Assembly (NCBI RefSeq): GCF_001005295.1
Contig: NZ_LBMK01000002.1
Location: forward strand, 916,187 to 980,186
Direction: 5' to 3'
Length of the DNA: 64,000 nt
Source of the DNA: Streptomyces yangpuensis
GTDB lineage: Bacteria; Actinomycetota; Actinomycetes; Streptomycetales; Streptomycetaceae
The number at the start of each line of letters is the position of its first letter. Positions within the stretch are counted from its first letter, which is position 1. This document shows, piece after piece, positions 19,936 to 27,621 of this stretch. The notes under the pieces were generated by a model. The model was not told the DNA's origin, made no database searches, and saw nothing but the letters and a program-made list of their open reading frames with translations. The translations under genes and the position numbers were made by a program.

Positions 19936-22185
19936 TTGGCAGTCCTCGCGCGGTGGTGCATGCGCCACCGTCTCCTCGCCGTCCTGATCTGGCTGCTCGC
20001 CCTCGGCGGAACCGCGGCGGCCGCAGTGACCGCCGGAACGGCGTACTCCAACAACTACGAGGTCCCCGGCACCGAGTCCGGGAAGGCCAACGACCTCCTG
20101 CGCGAAGGCTTCCACGGCCAGGGCGGCGACACCGACACCATCGTGTGGCGGGCCCCGGACCATCAGAACGCGCGCACCCCGGACATCGAGCAGCGCATGA
20201 CCCGGGCCCTTGAGGCCGTCGCCGCACTGCCCGGTGTCGGATCGGTCGCCGGACCGTACGGTCCCGGCCCCGAGAGCGCTGCGCGCATCAGCCCCGACGG
20301 GCGCACCGCCTACGCCGTGGTGACCTTCGACCAGCCGGCCGACTCCGTACCCAAGGCCCAGGCCAGGGCCGTCGTCGACACCGCGAAGAACCCCACCACC
20401 GAGGCCGGCGGACTCCAGGTCGAACTGGGCGGCCGGGCCATCCAGCTCACCGAGGCCCCCACCGCGCACCTCGCCGAGGTCATAGGCGTGGCCGTCGCGG
20501 CCCTCGTCCTTTTCCTCGCCTTCGGCTCCCTCGCAGCGAGCCTGCTGCCCATCGCGACCGCCCTCGTCAGCGTCGGCACCGCCTATTTCGGCATCACCCT
20601 GCTCGGGCACGCGATGCCGGTCGCCGACTTCGCCCCCATGCTCGGCACCCTCATCGGCCTGGGCGTCGGCATCGACTACGCGCTGTTCATCGTCACCCGG
20701 CACCGCAAGGGCCTCATGCGCGGCCTTCCGGTGGAGGAGGCCGCCGCCGGGGCCGTCGCCACCACCGGCCGGGCCGTCGTCTTCGCGGGCCTCACCGTCT
20801 GCATCGCGCTGCTCGGCATGCTGGTGCTGCGGCTGAACTTCCTCAACGGCGTCGCGATAGCGGCATGCGTGACGGTCGTCCTGACCGTCGCCGCCTCGGT
20901 GACCCTGCTGCCCGCGCTGCTCTCCTTGATCGGCATGCGCGCCCTCTCCGGCCGTGAGCGCCGCAGGCTCGCCGCCGAGGGCCCGCAGCCCGAGCGGACC
21001 TCCGGCTTCGCCGCCCGCTGGTCCGCCTTCGTCGAACGCCACCCCAAGCTGCTCGGCGCCGTCGCCACCGCCGTCATGGTGGTCCTGGCGCTGCCCACCC
21101 TCTCCCTCCACCTGGGCACCTCCGACCAGGGCAACAACCCGGCCGGCTCCACCACCCGGCAGGCCTACGACCTGCTCGCGGACGGCTTCGGGCCCGGCGC
21201 GAACGGCCCGCTGGCCGTCGTCGCCCGCCTGGGCGGCGCCGGGGACCGGCTCGCCCTGGACCGGCTGGAGCAGGCCCTGCGGACGACACCGGGTGTCGCC
21301 TCCACCGGCCCCGCCGTCTTCAACGGCAGCGGCGACACGGCCGTCCTGACCGTCGTACCGGACTCCGCCCCCCAGTCCCGGGCCACGAGCGACCTGGTCG
21401 ACACGCTCCGGCAGGACGTCATCCCGCGCGCCGGCCAGGGCAGCTCCATGGAGGTCCACGTCGGCGGTGTGACAGCCGCCTACGACGACTTCGCCGAGGT
21501 CATCATCGGGAAGCTGCCGCTCTTCGTGGGCGTGGTCATCGCCCTCGGCTGCGCCCTGCTGCTGCTGGCCTTCCGGTCCATCGGCATCCCGCTGAAGGCG
21601 GCGGCGATGAACGTCGCCGCCGTCGCCTCCTCCTTCGGCGTCGTGGTTGCGATCTTCCAGTGGGGCTGGGGCAGCGAACGGCTGGGCCTGGGCAGCGCAG
21701 GACCCATCGAGCCCTTCCTGCCTGTGATCATGGTGTCCGTCCTCTTCGGACTGTCGATGGACTACCAGGTCTTCCTCGTCAGCCGGATGTACGAGGAGTG
21801 GCTGGAGACCGGTGACAACAGGCGAGCCGTGCGTGTCGGCCTCGCCGAGACCAGCCGCGTCATCAACTCCGCCGCCATCATCATGATCTCCGTCTTCCTT
21901 GCCTTCGTGCTCAGCGGCGACCGGATCATCGCGATGTTCGGCATCGCACTCGCCGCGGCCGTGGCCCTCGATGCCTTCGTCCTGCGCACCCTCCTCGTCC
22001 CGGCCCTGATGCACATGCTCGGCGGCGCCAACTGGTGGCTGCCGGCCTGGCTCGACCGGCGGCTCCCCCGGATCAGCATCGAGCCCCCCGAACGCCGTTC
22101 GCATGCGAAACTTCCGGCACAGCGGTCCGGCACCGTCCCCACCACGAGCGAGGACGAGGCCGAGCCCGCCACAGCCTCCCGGTGA
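19936..22185 (+). CDS. MMPL/RND family transporter, 749 aa
   Basis: Large integral membrane protein of the MmpL group (lipid or drug export). One N-terminal helix (about 14-35) leads to an extracytoplasmic domain, then a cluster of five helices (about 175-330), a cytoplasmic Arg-rich loop, helix 7 (about 365-385), a second extracytoplasmic domain, and a final cluster (about 530-705). Family features such as LIGLGVGIDYALFIVTRHR and SVLFGLSMDYQVFLVSRMYE are present, with the membrane Asp-Tyr pairs thought to carry protons. Start is TTG 8 bases after GGGAG. No lipid-synthesis gene or TetR is adjacent. Confidence 0.92.
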   Translation: MAVLARWCMRHRLLAVLIWLLALGGTAAAAVTAGTAYSNNYEVPGTESGKANDLLREGFHGQGGDTDTIVWRAPDHQNARTPDIEQRMTRALEAVAALPGVGSVAGPYGPGPESAARISPDGRTAYAVVTFDQPADSVPKAQARAVVDTAKNPTTEAGGLQVELGGRAIQLTEAPTAHLAEVIGVAVAALVLFLAFGSLAASLLPIATALVSVGTAYFGITLLGHAMPVADFAPMLGTLIGLGVGIDYALFIVTRHRKGLMRGLPVEEAAAGAVATTGRAVVFAGLTVCIALLGMLVLRLNFLNGVAIAACVTVVLTVAASVTLLPALLSLIGMRALSGRERRRLAAEGPQPERTSGFAARWSAFVERHPKLLGAVATAVMVVLALPTLSLHLGTSDQGNNPAGSTTRQAYDLLADGFGPGANGPLAVVARLGGAGDRLALDRLEQALRTTPGVASTGPAVFNGSGDTAVLTVVPDSAPQSRATSDLVDTLRQDVIPRAGQGSSMEVHVGGVTAAYDDFAEVIIGKLPLFVGVVIALGCALLLLAFRSIGIPLKAAAMNVAAVASSFGVVVAIFQWGWGSERLGLGSAGPIEPFLPVIMVSVLFGLSMDYQVFLVSRMYEEWLETGDNRRAVRVGLAETSRVINSAAIIMISVFLAFVLSGDRIIAMFGIALAAAVALDAFVLRTLLVPALMHMLGGANWWLPAWLDRRLPRISIEPPERRSHAKLPAQRSGTVPTTSEDEAEPATASR

Positions 22186-22224
22186 TCCGGCGAACCGCCG
22201 CACGAGACCCAAGGAAGAAGCCGC

Positions 22225-22779
22225 ATGTTCTCGATAGACCTCGCCGAAGGCGCCCAGCTGTTCCCGCTGGAGGCCCGGCACGCCGAGGAGTTCTTCGCGC
22301 ACATCGAGCGCGGCCGCGAGTACATCGGCCAGTACGTCGGCTTCCCGGACCGGTCCCCGGACGTCGACTCCGCCAGGGCCTTCCTGGCCAAGTACGCCGT
22401 GAAGGCCGGTGAGGACGGCGCCCGTTTCTTCGGCATCCGCCTCGACGGCACCCTCGTGGGCGGCGTCCTCTTCCCCAACTTCGACGCCGACGGCGGGAAC
22501 TGCGAGATCGGCTGCTGGCTGGAGCCCGCCGCGGCCGGCCGCGGCCTGGTGACCAAGGCATGCCGGATCCTGATCGACTACGCCTTCGGCGAGCGCGGCA
22601 TGCACCGCGTCGAATGGCACGCCGCCACCGGCAACAAGAAGAGCCTCGCCGTCGCCGAACGCCTCGGCATGACCCGCGAGGGCGTCATGCGGGAGAACTA
22701 CTTCCACCGGGGCGTCCGCCAGGACACCGAGGTCTGGTCGATCCTCGCCCACGAGTGGGCCGCCACCCGCTCCTCCTGA
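22225..22779 (+). CDS. RimJ/RimL-type N-acetyltransferase, 184 aa
   Basis: GNAT resembling RimL, which acetylates the N-terminus of ribosomal protein L7/L12, but such proteins often have other targets. Motifs are EIGCWLEPAAAGRGLVTKACRILIDYAF (acetyl-CoA loop, about 93-120), MHRVEWHAATGNKKSLAVAERLGMTREG (about 128-155) and a YFHRGVRQDTEVWSIL tail. AAGGAAG precedes the ATG. It starts 39 bases after the MMPL stop and may share its transcript. Confidence 0.9.
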   Translation: MFSIDLAEGAQLFPLEARHAEEFFAHIERGREYIGQYVGFPDRSPDVDSARAFLAKYAVKAGEDGARFFGIRLDGTLVGGVLFPNFDADGGNCEIGCWLEPAAAGRGLVTKACRILIDYAFGERGMHRVEWHAATGNKKSLAVAERLGMTREGVMRENYFHRGVRQDTEVWSILAHEWAATRSS

Positions 22780-22836
22780 GGCACGCCGCCCGGGCCCCGC
22801 CGACCGCGGGGCCCGATACGGCCACGACCACCGGAT

Positions 22837-22869
22837 TCTCAGAGAACTCTCAGACACGGCCCCTACGGT
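22837..22869 (+). promoter_or_regulatory. Promoter with tandem 11-base repeats and a -10 box for a leaderless gene
   Basis: TCTCAGA occurs at 22837 and again at 22848, an 11-base period typical of OmpR/PhoB-class response-regulator sites. A -10-like TACGGT at 22864-22869 lies 7 bases before the ATG at 22877. The repeats would then occupy the -40 to -25 region. Confidence 0.5.
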
Positions 22870-22876
22870 GCCCCGC

Positions 22877-23482
22877 ATGGACACCACGAAGACCCCCGCC
22901 CCGAACGCCGCCGAGGCGGACACCACACCGGTCGACCTCGAGAAGACCGGGACCGCCCAGGACGCCGCGACCGAGGCCACGGCCGACGCCAACCTCGACG
23001 CCGCGACCGGCACCGGCTCCGCCCTCGCCGACGCCGACCTCGACGACGACTTCGCCGAGGACCCCGCGGACTACGAGCAGCCGAGCCACGTGGGCTCCGC
23101 GGCCTTCGCGATCGTCTCCGCCGGTCTCTCCGTCGTCGCCCTCAGCGGAAGCTGGGTCGCCGGCATCGTGTCCGAGCGCGCGAGCGTCGCCGCCCGTCTG
23201 GAGCTGAGCCAGGCCGCCGACGCCAACGCGCAGATCGCCGCCCAGTTCGTCAATCCGTGGCACACCACCGCGATGGTCAACGGTGTCTTCTCCGCCCTCG
23301 CCCTCATCATCGCCACCTTCGTGCTCGCCCTCCCGGCCTTCAGCACCCCCGAGCGCACCCTCCCCACCTGGGTGCGGTCCGTCTCCTGGGCCGGCATCGG
23401 CCTGGGCGCCCTCGGCGTACTGCTCTTCGTCCTCATGTACTTCGACCTCCTCCTGGCCGTCCCGAAGGCAGGAGCCGTCTAA
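22877..23482 (+). CDS. Membrane protein with acidic N-terminal tail, 201 aa
   Basis: No family function known. The first 75 residues are hydrophilic and rich in Ala, Asp and Thr (DADLDDDFAEDPADYEQP), likely disordered. Three membrane helices follow (about 78-100, 133-155 and 170-192). The ATG lies 7 bases after TACGGT, so translation is probably leaderless; a GTG nine bases upstream is in frame but less likely. The tandem repeats upstream suggest control by a two-component regulator that could respond to envelope stress. Confidence 0.8.
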   Translation: MDTTKTPAPNAAEADTTPVDLEKTGTAQDAATEATADANLDAATGTGSALADADLDDDFAEDPADYEQPSHVGSAAFAIVSAGLSVVALSGSWVAGIVSERASVAARLELSQAADANAQIAAQFVNPWHTTAMVNGVFSALALIIATFVLALPAFSTPERTLPTWVRSVSWAGIGLGALGVLLFVLMYFDLLLAVPKAGAV

Positions 23483-23660
23483 AGGGCTGCCTCGCCCCTG
23501 CGGTGGGCGCCCGTGCCCCGTCCCGGGCAGCCCGCGCCGGCGACTGAGGCCCCCGGCCCCCGCCGGATGCGGCATGCGACCGATGCGCCGGTACCCCCTG
23601 GGAGGCGAATCTCGGATCACACCGAACGAGGTGCCGAGAACCGCAACCAGGGAGTACGAG

Positions 23661-23738
23661 ATGTTCGAGCACGAGATCGCCGCGGCCGCCCGCACCAGCC
23701 ACCCCGGCCGGCCCGCCCGGTACGGGGCCGGTCAGTGA
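23661..23738 (+). CDS. Possible small protein, 25 aa
   Basis: An ATG with GGGAG at good spacing starts a 25-codon frame encoding MFEHEIAAAARTSHPGRPAR and a short tail. Streptomyces genomes carry many small proteins starting MFE(H/Y)E, so it may be real. Its end overlaps the stop of the DUF6191 gene on the other strand by 7 bases. Confidence 0.4.
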   Translation: MFEHEIAAAARTSHPGRPARYGAGQ

Positions 23739-23920
23739 CGGTCGGCGGACTCCTCGTCCAGGCGTATGAGCACCCTGCCGGAGTCGAGGTCTATCGGGCC
23801 CCGTCCCGGATCGTTGTCGCCCACATCGGTCCGGGACAGCTCCAGCCGCTTCTTCTCGTCGTTCGTGTGCTTGCGTCCCGGGTTGAAAAGCTCCTCGATC
23901 ATGTTGAACACCGTGTCCAC
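23732..23920 (-). CDS. DUF6191 family small protein, 62 aa
   Basis: Contains the family signature VFNMIEELFNPGRKHTNDEK followed by RLELSRTDVGDNDPGRGPIDLDSG. The function is unknown. I chose the GTG at 23920 because GAGGGG precedes it and the family usually begins near MFN. An ATG at 23956 that overlaps the stop of the dehydrogenase gene (ATGA) is also in frame and would couple the two. Either way it is the second gene of that operon. Confidence 0.7.
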   Translation of the reverse strand: MDTVFNMIEELFNPGRKHTNDEKKRLELSRTDVGDNDPGRGPIDLDSGRVLIRLDEESADRH

Positions 23921-23952
23921 GCACCCCTCGCCCCCGCCCGGGGGCACGCCGG

Positions 23953-25188
23953 TCACCGCACCGTCAGTGTCAGGATCCTGTCGTCGCCCGCCTCCGGCGA
24001 CCCGCGCCCGTCCGTTTCGCTCGTGACCAGCAGCAGCCGGTCACCCCCGAGAGCGATCACCGACCGCAGCCGGCCGTACTTGCCCGTCAGGAAGGCCTCG
24101 GGCTCGGCCACCGGCGCCGTCCCGGACAGCGGGATCCGCCACAGCCGCGCGCCCCTCAGCCCGGCCATCCATATCGACCCCTCCGCCCAGGCGATACCGC
24201 TCGGCGAGGCCTCGTCCGTCTTCCACACCGCCACCGGATCCCGCATGCCAGGCCTGCCGGCCTTCCCCTCGGCCTCGGGCCAGCCGTAGTTCGCACCGGG
24301 CTCGATCAGATTCAGCTCGTCCCAGGTGTTCTGGCCGAACTCGGCCGCCCACAGCCGTTTTTCCTTGTCCCAGGCGAGGCCCTGCACATTGCGGTGCCCG
24401 TAGGAATAGACGACCGAATCCGCCTCCGGATTGCCGTGGACCGGATCTCCGTCCGGAGTCATCCGCAGGATCTTGCCGCCGAGCGACTTCCTGTCCTGCG
24501 CGAGCCCGGTGACACCCGTCTCTCCCGTCCCCGCATACAGCATCCTGTCCGGGCCGAAGGCGATCCGTCCGCCGTTGTGGATCAGCCCCTTGGGGATCCC
24601 CCGGAACACGGTGTCCGGCGCGCCCAGTTGCTGCCCGGGAGGTCTCTGCTCGTCATAGCGCAGCCGTGCTATCCGGTTGTCGGACGCGGTCGTGAAGTAG
24701 ACATACACCAGACGGTCCGAGGCGAAGTCCGGCGACAGCGCGAGGCCCAGCAGTCCGCCCTCGCCGCCCGGCTCCACGCCGGGCACCTCGCCGATCTGCG
24801 TCACCGTGCCCGACCCGGCGGCGACCCGGCTGATCGTCCCCTTGTCCCGGGAGGCGACCAGCAGGTCGCCCCCCGGCAGCGGGGCCACGCCCCAGGGCGA
24901 CTCCAGGCCCTTGGCGACCTCGCCGGTGACCGTCACCGCCCCCTGCGCGGGCGGCCCGGACGCCGACGGCGAGGCGGCGCCGCTCCCGGAGGGGCCCGGT
25001 GACCCCGTCCCCGCCGATGTCGCTCCCGGTGGGGAACCCCCGCGCCCGGCATCGGGGGCGCCCTCCGGGGAGCACCCCGTCACCAGCAGCGCACCGCACC
25101 CGGCCAGTGCCACCGCCGCCAGCACGCTCCGGCGCCGCCCGTCGGGACCCTCGCACCCCGCCTGCCCGGGAGAACTTCCGTATCGCAT
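23953..25188 (-). CDS. PQQ-dependent sugar dehydrogenase-like lipoprotein, 411 aa
   Basis: Six-bladed beta-propeller of the soluble aldose sugar dehydrogenase (YliI/GSDH_C) family. A signal peptide ends in lipobox VTGC (Cys near residue 39), so the protein is anchored to the outer face of the membrane. A Ser/Gly/Pro linker follows, then the propeller with SPWGVAPLPGG, GGLLGLALSPDF, HNGGRIAFGPD, GHRNVQGLAWD and GANYGWPEAEG, which are family landmarks including the catalytic His region. Start at ATG 25188 with GGAAGGGAGCAGG upstream. Streptomycetes rarely make PQQ, so the cofactor state is uncertain. Confidence 0.87.
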   Translation of the reverse strand: MRYGSSPGQAGCEGPDGRRRSVLAAVALAGCGALLVTGCSPEGAPDAGRGGSPPGATSAGTGSPGPSGSGAASPSASGPPAQGAVTVTGEVAKGLESPWGVAPLPGGDLLVASRDKGTISRVAAGSGTVTQIGEVPGVEPGGEGGLLGLALSPDFASDRLVYVYFTTASDNRIARLRYDEQRPPGQQLGAPDTVFRGIPKGLIHNGGRIAFGPDRMLYAGTGETGVTGLAQDRKSLGGKILRMTPDGDPVHGNPEADSVVYSYGHRNVQGLAWDKEKRLWAAEFGQNTWDELNLIEPGANYGWPEAEGKAGRPGMRDPVAVWKTDEASPSGIAWAEGSIWMAGLRGARLWRIPLSGTAPVAEPEAFLTGKYGRLRSVIALGGDRLLLVTSETDGRGSPEAGDDRILTLTVR

Positions 25189-25296
25189 CGCCCTGCTCCC
25201 TTCCGGTCCTCCGATCCTGCCCTTCACCCGTCTCAACAGCCGGGGCAGTGCCCGAAGTTCCACCACTCGTACACCCGATCGAGTGGTTGTGGGCGG

Positions 25297-26304
25297 TCAG
25301 TCCCAGGCTCCCACGTCCACCGGAAGGTCCGCGATCTCGGCCAGGTCCGCAGCCGTGAGTCGCAGCTGGGCCGCCCGCGCGTTCTCCACCGCCCAGTGCG
25401 CACGGTCCGCGCCGGGCACCGGCACCACCTGCGGCCCCTGCGCCAGCACCCAGGCCAGGGCCACCTGCCCGACCGTGACCTCGGGCCCATGCCGCAGCGC
25501 CACCCGCCGCAGCCCCGCCACCAGCACCTGGTTCGAGGCCATCGCCTCCGCCGTGAACCGCGGGTGCCGGGCCCGGACGTCCTCCGGCTCGAAGCCCTCG
25601 CCCGGCCTGAGGGTCCCGGTCAGGAACCCGCTGCCCAGCGGCATCGCCGCCAGCAACCCCACCCCGCGCGCCGCGCACCACGGCAGCAGCTGCCGCGCCG
25701 CCTCCGGCGACCACACCGACAGCTCCGCCTGCACCGCGCTCACCGGGAACACCTGCTGCATCCGCTCCAGGTGCCGCAGTGTCGTCCGGTACCCGCGATC
25801 ACCGCGCCGCCCCGCCCCCGGCCCGGCCCCGGCCCCCAGCGCGCAGAAACCGAGCGCCCGCACCTTCCCGGCGCCCACCAGCTCCGCCATGGCCCCCCAG
25901 GTCTCCTCCACCGGGACCTCCGGGTCCACCCGGTGCAGCTGGTAGAGGTCTATGACGTCGGTGCGCAGCCGCCGAAGCGAGGCGTCGCAGGCCCGCCGCA
26001 GATAGCCGGGCCGCCCGTCCGCCACCACGTGCTGGTCGCCCGCCCGCAGCCCGACCTTGGCCGACACGAACGCGTCGGACCGCCGCTCCCGCAGCACCCG
26101 CCCCAGCAGCAGCTCGTTGGTGAACGGCCCGTACACATCGGCCGTGTCCAGCAGGTTCGACCCCAGGTCCAGCGCCGCGTGCACGGCGGCCAGCGACTCA
26201 TGCCCCCGTCGCCGCGAAGGCGTGTACGCCCAGCTCATCGGCATACAGCCGAGGCCGACGGCGCCCACGCTCAGCGTCCCCGCCCCGATCGACCTGCGCT
26301 CCAC
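25297..26304 (-). CDS. Aldo/keto reductase, 335 aa
   Basis: NADPH-dependent TIM-barrel oxidoreductase of the YakC/Tas group. The catalytic tetrad is readable: Asp and Tyr in DTADVYGP, Lys in VSAKVGL and His in LYQLHRVDP. The C-terminal cofactor region is PQVVPVPGADRAHWAVENARAA. Start is GTG 26304 after GGAGGGGGAC. Substrate unknown. It is divergent from the hydroxyacid dehydrogenase with 72 bases between. Confidence 0.92.
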   Translation of the reverse strand: MERRSIGAGTLSVGAVGLGCMPMSWAYTPSRRRGHESLAAVHAALDLGSNLLDTADVYGPFTNELLLGRVLRERRSDAFVSAKVGLRAGDQHVVADGRPGYLRRACDASLRRLRTDVIDLYQLHRVDPEVPVEETWGAMAELVGAGKVRALGFCALGAGAGPGAGRRGDRGYRTTLRHLERMQQVFPVSAVQAELSVWSPEAARQLLPWCAARGVGLLAAMPLGSGFLTGTLRPGEGFEPEDVRARHPRFTAEAMASNQVLVAGLRRVALRHGPEVTVGQVALAWVLAQGPQVVPVPGADRAHWAVENARAAQLRLTAADLAEIADLPVDVGAWD

Positions 26305-26376
26305 CCCTGCGTCCCCCTCCGCTCCGGCAACCAAACTAACGGCTTGATCAAGACGGCTTGGCATAGCCTCGTGATC

Positions 26377-27324
26377 ATGACTGCAACGCCCGGGGACGTC
26401 TGGCTCCCCTTCCCCGCCGAAGAGGTCGCCGGCCTCCCCGACTCCTTCCGGTACCGCCAGTGGGACGGTGAGGACGCCTTCCCGGCCGATCCGGCCGACT
26501 GCGTCTTCTACGTGGCCCCCTACATGAAGTCCGCCGAGGTCACCGTGCGCCCGCTCGCCGCGATGCCGGCCGTCCGGGTCGTCCAGACCCTGACGGCCGG
26601 CATCGACCACATGCTGGGCGGCCTCGGAGACCTGTGCCCCGGCGTACGGCTGTGCAACGCCGTGGGGGTCCACACGGCCAGCACCGCCGAGCTGGCCCTC
26701 GCGCTGACCCTCGCCTCCCTGCGCGGCATCCCCGGCATGGTCCGCGGGCAGGACCGCGAGGAATGGCGCTCCGGCTTCTACGACGCCCTCGCCGACAAGT
26801 CAGTTCTGATCATCGGCTACGGATCCATCGGCTCGGCCATCGAGGACCGCCTCGTGCCGTTCGAGTGCGAGCGGATCGAACGGGTGGCCCGCTCTGCGCG
26901 GACCACCGAACGGGGGCCGGTGCACGCCATGGCCGCGCTGCCCCAGCTCCTGCCGCAGGCCGACGTGGTGATCCTCGTGACGCCCCTGACCGACGCCACC
27001 CGAGGGCTCGTGGGCGCCGAGTTCCTCGCCCGGATGAAGGACGGTGCCCTGCTGGTGAACGTCTCGCGCGGCCCTGTCGTCGAGACCAAGTCCCTGCTGG
27101 CGGAAGTGGAGTCGGGCCGGCTGCGCGCGGCCCTCGACGTCACCGACCCGGAACCGCTGCCCGCCGGCCACCCGCTCTGGCACGCTCCGAACGTCCTGAT
27201 CACGCCTCATGTCGGCGGCAGCAGCTCGGCGTTCGAGCCGCGGGCCAAGCGCCTGCTGGTGCGCCAGCTCACCCGCTTCGCCGCCGGAGAGCCCGTGGAG
27301 CACACCGTGCTGATCACCGAATGA
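26377..27324 (+). CDS. D-2-hydroxyacid dehydrogenase family protein, 315 aa
   Basis: NAD(P)-dependent dehydrogenase of the glyoxylate/hydroxypyruvate/phosphoglycerate class. The Rossmann motif is IIGYGSIGSAIEDRL (about 148-162); the catalytic Arg is in NVSRGPVVET, the Glu in DPEPLP and the His in ITPHVGGSS. Substrate unknown. No clear ribosome site exists; ATAGCCT lies about 10 bases upstream, so the message may be leaderless, and an in-frame GTG two codons earlier is possible. Confidence 0.88.
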   Translation: MTATPGDVWLPFPAEEVAGLPDSFRYRQWDGEDAFPADPADCVFYVAPYMKSAEVTVRPLAAMPAVRVVQTLTAGIDHMLGGLGDLCPGVRLCNAVGVHTASTAELALALTLASLRGIPGMVRGQDREEWRSGFYDALADKSVLIIGYGSIGSAIEDRLVPFECERIERVARSARTTERGPVHAMAALPQLLPQADVVILVTPLTDATRGLVGAEFLARMKDGALLVNVSRGPVVETKSLLAEVESGRLRAALDVTDPEPLPAGHPLWHAPNVLITPHVGGSSSAFEPRAKRLLVRQLTRFAAGEPVEHTVLITE

Positions 27325-27621
27325 CACCCACGGAATGACACCCGTGATGTGTACGCTCCGCAGTCGTCCGAACGCGAGCAGTCGCCACAACTCCCTGATT
27401 GGTAACGGAGCGTAGGCCAACTATGTCCCTGAGTGACGAAAGTGGTGTATCGTCCGGAAGAAGGGGCTGCGCCAGGAACGTCTGGCGCTGGGGAGTGATC
27501 GGACACTTGGGGGGCGACGGGCGATGCACGGCCAATGGACGAAGGATCCGACGCGGCTCGGCCGCAGAAGGCGACGCTGCCGGGACTGGGCCGCGCCGGA
27601 ACCGGCCGGCGAGGGGGACCG
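27325..27621. other. Upstream region of the cdgC-type gene
   Basis: About 300 bases with lower GC content and no supported gene. It contains AGTG-N6-CACT at about 27496-27509 but no convincing BldD site by eye. The cyclase frame is open back to an ATG at 27535, which lacks a ribosome site. Confidence 0.35.

Noticed and set aside
19864..23013. Open frame of 1049 codons on the minus strand opposite the MMPL transporter
   Set aside because: Same cause: shadow of the plus-strand MMPL and GNAT genes, with Gly/Asp/Glu-rich sequence and no motif.
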